Translations under genes and position numbers: made by a program | The notes under the pieces: generated by a model | Told to the model about the DNA's origin: nothing | Database searches by the model: none | The model's input: only the letters and a program-made list of their open reading frames with translations | In this document: positions 1 to 11,023 of the stretch, piece after piece | Layout of the letters: every line of letters starts with the position of its first letter | Position numbering within the stretch: the first letter of the stretch is position 1 | Source of the DNA: Paralvinella palmiformis | Lineage: Eukaryota; Annelida; Polychaeta; Terebellida; Alvinellidae | Reading direction: 5' to 3' | Assembly (NCBI GenBank): GCA_025642065.1 | Contig: JAODUP010000119.1 | Location: 785,001 to 849,000, forward strand | DNA: 64,000 nucleotides

Positions 1-631
1 GACGTGTTAAATTCTTTGCTACAGACGTTATTAACGTATATCACGCCATTTATCAACTAGTCACTGGACACGTGGGAGTTAGTTTTACCACTGCACCCCC
101 ATGCGCGCGCGGTCAAACACCCACACACACACACACACACATACACTCACAATAAAGAGAGGGGGAGCACCCTTAGCCAAATTTAACATACGAAAGTTGG
201 ATTTTCCCAAATCCCCAAGTTTGGTTTTTCCGGAATTGTTTTCTCTAACTATTGACCTCAAAGAAAACTAGACCGAGCACTTAGTGGCATTTAATTGGGC
301 CACCATGACCAAACAGCGCTGACTTCCGGTAGAGGCAATACGGACATTTATTGTGATGTGTGTATTATAATTTTGTGTGTGCAGACAATCTGTATTATTC
401 CTGTCCTATTATATGCCATGAAATATGTAAATGTCGTTTTATGTAAGTCCGTAGATCTAGCATATTCGAACTGCGCATATAAAAACCACCTAGAATGTTC
501 GAAAGAATTGAGTAGAGAAATAGGGTTTCCCTATATGAGGGTTTCCAGCGTGGTTTGATATACGAGTAGTGTGGTTATATCGCTATTAATGTAAGAACGC
601 TGGCAAAATAACAGATTCATTTAGTATAAAC
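1..631 (+). other. Leader region of copy A, no gene seen
   Basis: This holds a GC-GC-rich stretch near 105, a short CA microsatellite (120-140) and about 450 bp of unremarkable sequence before the PHYHIP-like ORF. An open frame at 295-558 has only a TTG start and no recognisable domain, so it is not called. A promoter or 5' UTR for the ORF may lie here, but no diagnostic element was seen. Confidence 0.4.
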
Positions 632-1315
632 ATGGCGGCGTTTTCACAAGATCAGTTATCAGACTTGAGAGAAAAAGCTATACGGTATATCGAAGAAGGG
701 CATGGAAGAATGAAACCATGTCGTAAGTTATTTCGAGACAAAACGGAGAACTACTACGCTGATATTCTAAAATCAACAGGCATCATGGAGACATACGAGA
801 AAGACCTTCACGGAGATCAGCGTTCACCGGCGAATGTGGAAAAACTTAAAGGATTATTCTTTGGTATCATTGCAAACAAAAAGGATAGAAAATCGATATA
901 CGGCCCTAAGAGGTTCTCATTTGATGTTACTAACTTGATTGATGCTAATACGAGGCTCTATTTTACCGATTTTTATTGTGTGCCGGGCAAGAATCACCCA
1001 CGGCCACACTACGTCAGTTTGGTTATCACGAGAAAGGGAAGCGAAGCCGATCGTTTTTGTCAGATACATCTACTGTCTCTAATTATGGACGATAATCGTT
1101 TCTTCAAAGTGCTGGATATCGAACGGAATGTTGCTGAAGTGATTCAATGTGATAATCTTCACGTAGAATTATATCACACGGAGGACGTCAATGTTGCAGA
1201 CATGCTGCAAAACAAAAAGGCATCCTTGGGTGGAGTGAAAATGAAACGTGGAATGACGGGCAAAAGACAGCCAAAGCTCAAAAGTCCAGAATGCTCATAC
1301 TGCAATTTGGATTAA
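632..1315 (+). CDS. PHYHIP-like C-terminal-domain protein, copy A (227 aa)
   Basis: Intact intronless ORF. The ATG sits in a good context (AACATGG). The C-terminal two thirds resembles the C-terminal domain of phytanoyl-CoA hydroxylase-interacting proteins (PHYHIP/PHYHIPL). The order is YGPKRFSF (about 91-98), a TRLYFTDFYC core (108-117), HYVSLVIT (126-133), GSEADRFC (136-143), DDNRFF (153-158), an EVIQCDNLHVELYHTEDV strand pair, and a Cys-x-x-Cys ending PECSYCNLD. Vertebrate family members add an N-terminal fibronectin III domain, which is absent here, so the length is short. The molecular function of the lone domain is unknown. There is no signal peptide or membrane segment. Family assignment is from memory of the vertebrate proteins. 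It is either a real gene duplicated with its flanks or an ORF carried by a mobile unit. Confidence 0.72.
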   Translation: MAAFSQDQLSDLREKAIRYIEEGHGRMKPCRKLFRDKTENYYADILKSTGIMETYEKDLHGDQRSPANVEKLKGLFFGIIANKKDRKSIYGPKRFSFDVTNLIDANTRLYFTDFYCVPGKNHPRPHYVSLVITRKGSEADRFCQIHLLSLIMDDNRFFKVLDIERNVAEVIQCDNLHVELYHTEDVNVADMLQNKKASLGGVKMKRGMTGKRQPKLKSPECSYCNLD

Positions 1316-1440
1316 TTCCTAAATTTCACGTATATGTCTATAACACATATATGTAACTTTGCCTACGTTTATGAGTGTACCTGGCAGTGTAATTCGCGTT
1401 ATGTGTATGATAGGAGAACACGTTAGTTAGCCAGTTACTC

Positions 1441-2990
1441 GAAACACTTATAGATATGTCAGATTTCCTTCTGACCTTTGCGCCTGCGTCCCAAGAGGAA
1501 GTGAAATCGACTGAACATGATCCTGTGCCAACATGGCTGATAAAAGAATGTCTGGATGAGCTCCTACCCCTAGTGACAAATATCATAAATACTTCAATGG
1601 AGGTGAGCTACGTTCCCAGGGATTTCAAATGTGCCCTTATCAGGCTTCTCTTGGATCCTGACACCCGAACCATTATAGACAGGTGTCTAAGTTCACATTC
1701 ATTTATGAGGCCTTGGAGAAGGTTGTTGATGCACACCTTGAGCCCCACCTTGTGATAAACTCTCTCCGTGAATGTTATCAATCAGCATACAGGAAGTATC
1801 ACTCAACTGAGTCAGCTCTGCTCAAAGTACAATGGATCGCCTTGAGCATTGATTCGGTATCTCGGGAAAACCACTCTCATGGATGACGTCATATCTCACA
1901 GATAGGTACCAGACTGTATGTGTCGATGATGAACTGTCCGAATCTTTCTGGAAGGAATGTAGCGTACTTCAGGAATCTGTACTAGGTCCGAAAAACTACG
2001 TTATGTACACCAAACCACTTGATGTTATAAGGACCCATGGATTACGGCACCACCTTTACGCTGACGACGACACCTGTATTTAGCATTCAATCCCAAAGAT
2101 AACGTTGCACAATTTGAAGCTCTAACCCTTATCGAGAGTTGTCTCAAAGACATCGAGTCCTGGATGCATCACATGTTCAAGTTGAATGGAGACAATATAG
2201 AAGTCATGCTATTCTCTTCTAGATATAATTCCAAAAGCATGGATGCTATATCTGTTAATGAAGGCAATTCTTTAATTGCATCTACATTGCGTGAGCGGAA
2301 TCTAGGTGTCATGTTCGACTCCATCATGACCAGGGAACAACGAGTGAACGCTGTATGCAGATCAGGTTATGGTCAATTACGGAAGATCGGTTGCATCAGT
2401 CGCCACTTGCCTAATGAAGCCACGAAGTCACTAGTAAACGGACCTGTTACATCGCGTTTGAACTACGGTAATGTCTTGATGACCATCAGAACATCTCCCC
2501 GTAATCACATCACACCAGTCCCGAAGGAACTTCACCGACTACCCATACGCTACAGGATTCAACACAAGACCTTTGTCGAATGAACTTCCCAGCAACATGA
2601 GGGATGCAAGAATAATAAGTACATCAAAAGCTGTTAGACTCGCTTCTTTCTAGTACGATTTGGCTATTAATGGAAATAATATTTTCATTGTAATGAAATC
2701 TATAAAAACGAAGGTGATATGCTAAAAGAATTATGTTAGAGAGATCCAGTTATTGATTGAGTTGATCTGTGCTCGCTATAAGTCACGTCTAGATGGATGA
2801 ATGATTGTTCTGTTATTTTTCTCTATTGTCTTTGTATTGCTACTTTGTTATTACATCTGAAGATAATTGTACCACATTGTATATACTATGTTGTTTAATA
2901 ATGTAAAACACCTTTTAACATATGATACAATACTATGGAAGAAGTGCTATATAAATATAGTATAATAAAATAATAATAATAATAACACGC
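1441..2990 (+). mobile_element. Defective CR1/L2-type LINE remnant, copy A
   Basis: Broken reverse-transcriptase reading frames in the plus orientation. Recognisable pieces are DPVPTWLIKECLDELLPLVT (about 1525-1585), ALEKVVDAHLEPH and YRKYHSTESALLKVQ (1705-1830), SVLGP and LYADDDT (1975-2080, the RT active-site YADD), and FKLNGDNIEVMLFSS to LPIRYRIQHKTF (2173-2580, thumb and tail). Part of the palm between the HSTE and YLTDR blocks is missing and there are frameshifts near 1690, 1840 and 2085. No endonuclease or ORF1 is visible. It ends in an ATAATAAAATAATAAT-type simple tail. It cannot encode an active transposon. Confidence 0.85.
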
Positions 2991-2996
2991 AATTAG

Positions 2997-2998
<2 letters not shown>

Positions 2999-3061
<63 letters not shown>

Positions 3062-3062
3062 A
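2999..3062. repeat. (TA)n-(GA)n microsatellite
   Basis: About 40 bp of TA followed by about 20 bp of GA. It marks the right breakpoint of copy A. Confidence 0.95.
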
Positions 3063-3605
3063 GGGGGGGGGTAATTTCACCTATATCAGGCTAACTCGTT
3101 AAAGCTGAGCACTTTTGGCCATGGCCAGTTTAGGTCTATTTAAGCAGTTAGGTTTGGATTAATGTCAAATTCTTGGGAGTGTGGGTCTGGCTTTGATAAT
3201 TAAAAATACCACTAGAGTTGACGGCCATAATGTTAGAAATGTAAAGGTTTTAAAGTGTCCATAATGGCCTATTATAAGCCAAAGGAAAGAAATTGATATA
3301 TTACAAGTCCACAATAAAGTGACACAGGTGTATTGTAATAACACTGTAGTACTCAAGTTATGAATCGATTGGGTAATCAACCACATTATGCCTTGTGAAC
3401 GATTAACAGTAAGCTCATATCATGTAGGTCTGTGTGGTACATATTTCATGGGCTGAATGGTAAGTCACATATTAGCGACATTAACTGAAAAACAGTTCTT
3501 ACCCACACTCATAGCCTATATGCACTAGGCTTTGGAATGATACTTGTAGAAAATGGATTGAAGATGATATGATTAAGTTTAACTCTCTGTTTGACCGACA
3601 GACTG

Positions 3606-3684
<79 letters not shown>

Positions 3685-3692
3685 TGTGTGGG

Positions 3693-3742
<50 letters not shown>

Positions 3743-3759
3743 ATAATACGTATAATAGT

Positions 3760-3808
<49 letters not shown>

Positions 3809-4579
3809 TAATAGTAAAGATTACATGTTAGCAAAATATGGTGCCATGAAATGATATTAATTGTCTATATCATAACAAATTCTCCCAAACAAAGATGATA
3901 ACACGTGTTTAAAATTGAACAACACATTATTATTATAACTATTTTATAATGTTTCTCGGCTATATTTATTAGTGTCATAATTGTTGTTGTTGTTGCTAAT
4001 TTTGCTATTTGTTTCTGTTATTCTAACAAATATGGTATTAATATTTAATAATATGTTCGATACTCTAATCAGATACGACATATAGTAGTGATTTACGTAA
4101 AATGTTCCGTATTATTATTACTTTGATGGTTTTTGTTTAAGCAAATTCTGAAGATGATGTCATTAGCTAGAAATTAAGCCTGCCATTCAAATTATCATAC
4201 AATCATAAAGAAAACACCACAAACATCCTGTCATGCGAATCAACACTGATTAATTCACATTTACTTCTTTAGTATTTGGTGGCGAATTGATCGATGTATG
4301 AAACTATGGGCCGGATTATGAGAAATATACACATACATATTAAGCCAATAAGAAATTTGAAATAAATTAGGTTTATTTACCACTCTAATTAGACTATGCA
4401 TTTGAGCGGTCTAGTATTTTAGAGACTCTCATCCGTCAATTAATCAAAATAGTTTGATATGTTACAGCGGAGATATGTCAGATATCTATCTTCCATGATC
4501 TTAACTGTCATACCCATGCTCAATGACATCGAGTCAAAGCCAATATCATTATTGTTGAGCCGATTGCATAGGACTGAGT

Positions 4580-4624
<45 letters not shown>

Positions 4625-4725
4625 ACCCCTTTGGTTCTATGAGTCTGTGTTTCCCAAAATATATTGTTCATACACATTTTTTGATTAAAATACATTATAA
4701 TCCTCTTTTAATGTTTATGTGTTAA
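3063..4725. other. Spacer between duplicated copies; microsatellites, no gene seen
   Basis: Low-complexity AT-rich sequence with a long CT/TA/GT microsatellite compound at 3608-3808 and a TA run at 4581-4622. Open frames here are short or made of these repeats. Nothing resembles the DNA that follows copy B. Confidence 0.6.
3608..3808. repeat. Compound microsatellite (CT)n(TA)n(GT)n(TA)n
   Basis: About 36 bp of CT, then three TA blocks separated by a short unique stretch and a GT block. Confidence 0.95.
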
Positions 4726-5040
4726 TTAAGAAATTGCATTTCTTGGTGATTTTTTCCAAAAACGATAGTTTAGCAAACTATACCACAATTTGATGAACAT
4801 TAGCACTATAGCCGTTAGGATAGTCCAGTTAGTACAGTACACCCTGGTGAGAGTAAATAAGACAACGTGCGCTGCAAATATCGAAGTAAATAGGGTTATT
4901 AATCCCAGTGCTACATACCCGTGGCTCATATACGACTTAGATATAATCAGCGCCGATGTTAAATAAGACTTTCCACTTTCCCACTTTATATAGTAGGCAA
5001 CTAACAGCCAAGACTCTATAGTAGTTTCCCCCAAATACAT
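4726..5040 (-). CDS. Unassigned small ORF with several hydrophobic segments (104 aa)
   Basis: Complete ATG-to-TAA frame with an in-frame stop four codons upstream of the ATG. The product has hydrophobic stretches around residues 9-17, 40-65 (GYVALGLITLFTSIFAAHVV) and 72-90 (WTILTAIVLMFIKLW), and a basic C-terminus. That could be two or three membrane segments. I do not recognise the family. The ATG lies 3 bp from the start of duplicated copy B (5044), which is either chance or a clue to how the duplication formed. No splice sites or promoter were resolved. It may be a spurious ORF. Confidence 0.25.
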   Translation of the reverse strand: MYLGETTIESWLLVAYYIKWESGKSYLTSALIISKSYMSHGYVALGLITLFTSIFAAHVVLFTLTRVYCTNWTILTAIVLMFIKLWYSLLNYRFWKKSPRNAIS

Positions 5041-5671
5041 TTTGACGTGTTAAATTCTTTGCTACAGACGTTATTAACGTATATCACGCCATTTGTCAAC
5101 TAGTCACTGGACACGTGGGAGTTAGTTCTACCACTGCACCCCCATGCGCGCGCGGTCAAACACACCACACACACACACACATACACTCACAATAAAGAGA
5201 GGGGGAGCACCCTTAGCCAAATTTAACATACGAAAGTTGGATTTTCCCAAATCCCCAAGTTTGGTTTTTCCGGAATTGTTTTCTCTAACTATTGACCTCA
5301 AAGAAAACTAGACCGAGCACTTAGTGGCATTTAATTGGGCCACCATGACCAAACAGCGCTGACTTCCGGTAGAGGCAATACGGACATTTATTATGATGTG
5401 TGTATTATAATTTTGTGTGTGCAGACAATCTGTATTATTCCTGTCCTATTATATGCCATGAAATATGTAAATGTCGTTTTATGTAAGTCCGTAGATCTAG
5501 CATATTCGAACTGCGCATATAAAAACCACCTAGAATGTTCGAAAGAATTGAGTAGAGAAATAGGGTTTCCCTATATGAGGGTTTCCAGCGTGGTTTGATA
5601 TACGAGTAGTGTGGTTATATCGCTATTAATGTAAGAACGCTGGCAAAATAACAGATTCATTTATTATAAAC

Positions 5672-6355
5672 ATGGCGGCGTTTTCACAAGATCAGTTATC
5701 AGACTTGAGAGAAAAAGCTATACGGTATATCGAAGAAAGGGAGGGAATAATGATACCATGTCGTAAGTTATTTCGAGACAAAACGGAGAAGTACTACGCT
5801 GATATTCTAAAATCAACAGGCATCATGGAGACATACGAGAAAGACCTTCACGGAGATCAGCGTTCACCGGCGAATGTGGAAAAACTTAAAGGATTATTCT
5901 TTGGTATCATTGCAAACAAAAGGGATAGAACATCGATATACGGCCCTAAGAGGTTCTCATTTGATGTTACTAACTTGATTGATGCTAATACGAGGCTCTA
6001 TTTCACCGACTTTTATTGTGTGCCGGGCAAGAATCACCCACGGCCACACTACGTCAGTTTGGTTATCACGAGAAAGGGAAGCGAAGCCGATCGTTTTTGT
6101 CGGATACATCTACTGTCTCTAATTATGGACGATAATCGTTTCTTCAAAGTGCTGGATATCGAACGGAATGTTGCTGAAGTGATTCAATGTGATAATCTTC
6201 ACGTAGAATTATATCACACGGAGGACGTCAATGTTGCAGACATGCTGCAAAACAAAAAGGCATCCTTGGGTAGAGTGGAAATGAAACGTGGAATGACGGG
6301 CAAAAGACAGCCAAAGCTCAAAAGTCCAGAATGCGCATACTGCAATTTGGATTAA
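5672..6355 (+). CDS. PHYHIP-like C-terminal-domain protein, copy B (227 aa)
   Basis: Intact paralogue of the ORF at 632-1315, same length with no indels. There are 14 nucleotide differences giving 11 amino-acid changes; only two substitutions are silent (Phe and Asp codons near 6003-6010). Four of the replaced residues fall within nine codons near residues 24-32 (GHGRMK versus REGIMI). All domain signature positions (LYFTDFYC, HYVSLVIT, DRFC, DDNRFF, terminal C-x-x-C) are kept. Expression cannot be judged from sequence. Confidence 0.72.
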   Translation: MAAFSQDQLSDLREKAIRYIEEREGIMIPCRKLFRDKTEKYYADILKSTGIMETYEKDLHGDQRSPANVEKLKGLFFGIIANKRDRTSIYGPKRFSFDVTNLIDANTRLYFTDFYCVPGKNHPRPHYVSLVITRKGSEADRFCRIHLLSLIMDDNRFFKVLDIERNVAEVIQCDNLHVELYHTEDVNVADMLQNKKASLGRVEMKRGMTGKRQPKLKSPECAYCNLD

Positions 6356-6480
6356 TTCCTAAATTTCACGTATATGTCTATAACACATATATGTAACTTT
6401 GCCTACGTTTATGAGTGTACCTGGCAGTGTAATTCGGGTTATGTGTATGATAGGAGAACACGTTAGTTAGCCAGTTACTC

Positions 6481-8000
6481 GAAACACTTATAGATGTGTC
6501 AGATTTCCTTCTGACCTTTGCGCCTGCGTCCCAAGAGGAAGTGAAATCGACTGAACATGATCCTGTGCCAACATGGCTGATAAAAGAATGTCTGGATGAG
6601 CTCCTACCCCTAGTGACAAATATCATAAATACTTCAATGGAGGTGAGCTACGTTCCCAGGGATTTCAAATGTGCCCTTATCAGGCTTCTCTTGGATCCTG
6701 ACACCCGAACCATTATAGACAGGTGTCTAAGTTCACATTCATTTATGAGGCCTTGGAGAAGGTTGTTGATGCACACCTTGAGCCCCACTTTGTCATAAAC
6801 TCTCTCCGTGAATGTTATCAATCAGCACACAGGAAGTATCACTCAACTGAGTCAGCTCTGCTCAAAGTACAATGGATCGCCTCGGGAAAACCACTCTCAT
6901 GGATGACGTCATATCTCACAGATAGGTACCAGACTGTATGTGTCGATGATGAACTGTCCGAATCTTTCTGGAAGGAATGTAGCGTACTTCAGGAATCTGT
7001 ACTAGGTCCGAAAAACTACGTTATGTACACCAAACCACTTGATGTTATAAGGACCCATGGATTACGGCACCAACTTTACGCTGACGACGACACCTGTATT
7101 TAGCATTCAATCCCAAAGATGACGTTGCACAATTTGAAGCTCTAACCCTTATCGAGAGTTGTCTCAAAGACATCGAGTCCTGGATGCATCACATGTTCAA
7201 GTTGAATGGAGACAAGATAGAAGTCATGCTATTCTCTTCTAGATATAATTCCAAAAGCATGGATGCTATATCTGTTAATGAAGGCAATTCTTTAATTGCA
7301 TCTACATTGCGTGAGCGGAATCTAGATGTCATGTTCGACTCCATCATGACCAGGGAACAACGAGTGAACGCTGTATGCAGATCAGGTTATGGTCAATTAC
7401 GGAAGATCGGTTGCATCAGTCGCCACTTGCCTAATGAAGCCACGAAGTCACTAGTAAACGGACCTGTTACATCGCGTTTGAACTACGGTAATGTCCTGAT
7501 GACCATCAGAACATCTCCCCGTAATCACATCACACCAGTCCCGAAGGAACTTCACCGACTACCCATACGCTACAGAATTCAACACAAGACCTTTGTCGAA
7601 TGAACTTCCCAGCAACATGAGGGATGCAAGAATAATAAGTACATCAAAAGCTGTTAGACTCGCTTCTTTCTAGTACGATTTGGCTATTAATGGAAAGAAT
7701 ATTTTCATTGTAATGAAATCTATAAAAACGAAGGTGATATGCTAAAAGAATTATGTTAGAGAGATCCAGTTATTGATTGAGTTGATCTGTGCTCGCTATA
7801 AGCCACGTCTAGATGGATGAATGATTGTTCTGTTATTTTTCTCTATTGTCTTTGTATTGCTACTTTGTTATTACATCTGAAGATAATTGTACCACATTGT
7901 ATATACTATGTTGTTTAATAATGTAAAACACTTTTTAACATATGATACAATACTATGGAAGAAGTGCTATATAAATATAGTATAATAAAATAATAATAAT
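6481..8000 (+). mobile_element. Defective CR1/L2-type LINE remnant, copy B
   Basis: Same element as at 1441-2990 with the same missing palm region and the same frameshifts near 6730 and 7105. It was therefore already dead before the duplication. Copy B lacks 20 bp present in copy A near 1843, which here joins the HSTESALLKVQ block to YLTDRYQTV in one 126-codon frame (6723-7103). Confidence 0.85.
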
Positions 8001-8022
8001 ACGCAATTAGTCGTATATATAT

Positions 8023-8424
8023 GCACACTGGAAAAAACTGAAGTACTTTAAATAAGTGATTCACCCTGTGTATCCTTGTACATATCATAGTTATAAAGTG
8101 AGCAAATGTTTATCTCTGATACTACAGTATTGTTTTTATACTAATTATGTTAAAAAGAAATAACAAAAGCGGAAGTGGAAGTGCCATTGTGAAATATTAA
8201 ATGGTTGAAATTGCTCATACTGCAGTCTATGGATTAAACATATGCACTTACTTGCTTAGGTGTGTGCATAGGAGTCTAGCTTGTCGTATTATTGTAATAT
8301 ATATGTAGTTGTTTATTGACCAAATAAAATATTGTTTATATAATAGTGTGCATACATGTTGACAAATCTACTGACAGATTGTTATGAATATTATGTAATC
8401 AGTAATTAAGTTATTCGCTATTTA
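8023..8424. other. Unique spacer, nothing recognised
   Basis: AT-rich sequence with no credible ORF, repeat or RNA gene. Confidence 0.5.
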
Positions 8425-9720
8425 TTTGTAGCATTAGACCGATCAGTCTCCTACCCTCCCGCTCTAAATTAATGGAGAAAATTGTCTCTGGCTAGTTAAT
8501 CAACTTTCTGGAGAGAAAAACCCATAATGTTCTGTACGAACACCAATATTGGTTTAGAGAGAAAAGGTCAATAGTACGACCAATAACAAAGCTACTATGG
8601 CATATAGCAAATGGAAATGACAAGCCCACAAAGAAACTGACAACGGCTATATTCATAGATTTGAGCAAAGCGTTCGACACCTTAAACCATGATAAACTAC
8701 TGAAAAAGTTACAGTACTGTGGAATAAGAGGTCACAGCGATGAATGCATGGTTTCGTAATTACCTCCTGTACAACAGAAAACACTGTTTAACTTATAATG
8801 GCTCAAACTCCCAGTTAATAGATATACGAATGGGCGTACCACAAGGCTCAATACTTAGCCAGATACTATTCTTAATTTACATCAAGGATATAAAATTGCA
8901 ACTAATCTAAACTTACTATCATATGCGGATGACACTCAGTATATAAATCGGGTGAATCTTTAACAGATGTGATACCCCAAGCAAACAATGAACTAGAAAA
9001 ACTTAATCAGTGGTTCAAATCAAATAAATTATCACTAAATATAACTAAAACTAATCATGTGGTCTTTACTCCAAATAATAAATATGTACACTCAAATCTA
9101 AATATTATGATAGATGGCAAGGGAATAATGCAATCAGAGAATGACAAACAATCAAGATATATTAAATATTTCGGCATATATCTTGACGAAAACCATACAT
9201 GGAAATAGCACATAGAAAATATGCAAACAAAACTTATCAGATCAATCTATGGAATAAAGTTAATGAAACATTTCCTCCCAAAGTATGCCTTAAGAAGCTT
9301 ATATCAAACTCTCATAGAAAGTCATTTAAACTACGGTATTCAAATATGGGGGAAATTCAATAAACTGCAGGAAACTACAAAAACACAAAAGAAGATAATT
9401 CGATACATTAATACTAAACAACGAATTGCACACATTTGATCCGTTGTTTAAGAATAGTAAGAGCTTAAAGGTAAACTGCACACAAAATAAGACAAGGTAA
9501 AACCATAACCTAATAATAAATAAACCAATAACAAATTATTCAGCCAGACTGCCAAATCATCAATTCGTGAAAATATGGAACAAACTGCCCACCAACTTAC
9601 AAATATCCAAGAGTAGGAATATCTTAAAATTAAAGCTGAAAAACAAGATCCTAATGACATACGCAGTGGATGTGAAGCGTACAATGTCCTGAATGCAGAA
9701 GATAGCATTAAATATTTCTT
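8425..9720 (+). mobile_element. Second LINE remnant (jockey/CR1-like RT, different lineage)
   Basis: Plus-strand reverse-transcriptase remnant with many frameshifts and stops. Visible blocks: RPISLLP at the start, TTAIFIDLSKAFDTLNHDKL (about 8648-8700), RMGVPQGSIL (8828-8860), LSYADDT (8915-8936), LEKLNQWFKSNKLSLNITKT (8993-9052), FGIYLDENHTWK and ESHLNYGIQIWG (9170-9350), and a degraded WNKLPTNLQISKSRN tail near 9570-9620. Codon use is much more AT-rich than in the LINE at 1441-2990, so this is a separate family. Not functional. Confidence 0.85.
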
Positions 9721-10912
9721 CCTCTCTCCATGCTCTGTGTTACTATTCCAACAATGTATACTGTTTAAAAATCACAAATCAGATTTAGTCACCACGATTA
9801 CATCAAATCAACGTCATACGAACTCCAAAGGACGTCGTGACAGATGGCCGGTGGATTAATTGCCAAAACTTGTCATTTTTGCCGACTGTCAACTTCAATT
9901 TCTTATCGATCAAACACGAAAATATTTGTCAGAACATCGCATAGTAATGGTTTTCATGATATGTTAACTGCACTATTCCGCATTTGATCAATATCGATTG
10001 AAAGACGATGCAAATTGTGGAATTGTTAATATAAATGGAAGAAAATCAGTAATGTGGACAATTAACATTACAAAATTAACTGATTTAGGAACAGAAGATA
10101 TAACTTTAAGAATAATGGAGAGAGATCCAAACATTATAGTGATGTTTAGCGGGCGTTTGTTTGGGTATAAAAATTGCCTATTTCTGTTTATGGTTTTAAT
10201 TTACATGTGATTGTGATGGAGAGGGACACCCACTTCTAACTTACCTTATTTAGCTCATTCGCATAGACTTCACATAGACTGAGATATGCAAACATCAAGC
10301 ATTAACATGTAAGGTATTGCTAGTTTTTCAAACAAATGACAAAAGTAGGGCTGAATTAAGGTAAATACACCAGGGATTGTTCTTTCAGGCCTACTTGTGT
10401 ACTTCTAATCCAATTTTCAGTTTGACATTACAATTCTGACAGGATAGCCATGATTCTAACTTAGCTGATCTAACCTAGAAAACTTGTCTGAATTGTGCTA
10501 TCAAACCAGGTAAAGATCGACTATGCTTCATCTGAAACACCTGTTCAAGGTTTCAGTCACTGAGATGTTAACATTCCAAGTCTTATTCTGGATCTCTCAG
10601 CTTAATCATTTTGTTTTTAATTTTTGGCTGTGTAATATTATTCATGTATTGTATATGTTAGGAGAGGGAACTAGTTAACTCTTAAAAAAGAGTAAAGTTT
10701 TCTAAAGTGAAATTTAAGACTTTATGAATGTATAGTATGTTGATCACTATGTATATAATAATTGTATACAATCAAATTTTGCACTTATTTTTCACTTACC
10801 CGGTAGTATTGCAAAACATGGTTTATTAGTTATAATTTATATATAGCATATAGTAAGTAATAATGACTAAATAACAGGCATTGCCAGTCCCTGTAAAGTG
10901 GCTAGATTAAAT
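9721..10912. other. Intergenic, nothing recognised
   Basis: AT-rich. A 70-codon frame at 9998-10210 has no recognisable features. Confidence 0.5.
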
Positions 10913-10956
10913 ACACACACACACGGACACACACACACACACACACGGACACACAC

Positions 10957-10995
<39 letters not shown>

Positions 10996-11023
10996 CACAC
11001 ACGGACACACACACACACACTTC
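10913..11023. repeat. (CA)n with regular GGACACA interruptions
   Basis: CA run broken several times by ACGGACAC, a small higher-order pattern. Confidence 0.95.

Larger units (their letters stand above)
1..2998 (+). repeat. Duplicated segment, copy A
   Basis: First copy of a segment repeated at 5044-8012. By eye the two copies are about 99% identical outside the ORF. Differences are 18 substitutions in roughly 2.3 kb of non-coding sequence, a length change in the CA run near 120, a 20-bp indel near 1843 and a shorter TAA-type tail in copy B. Homology already exists at base 1, so the left end is not visible. It ends at a shared ACGCAATTAGTC just before a TA microsatellite. Contents: about 630 bp of leader, a PHYHIP-like ORF, and a defective LINE with a TAA-type tail. 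Confidence 0.93.
5044..8012 (+). repeat. Duplicated segment, copy B
   Basis: Second copy of the segment at 1-2998, in direct orientation. The left junction as seen in the window is TTT then GACGTGTTAA. The right end is ACGCAATTAGTC followed by a short TATATAT. The DNA beyond 8022 is unrelated to the DNA beyond copy A, so this is not a simple full-unit tandem array. Confidence 0.93.

Noticed and set aside
295..558. 87-codon open frame before each PHYHIP-like ORF
   Set aside because: It opens only with TTG, has no recognisable domain and its identity in the two copies follows from the duplication.
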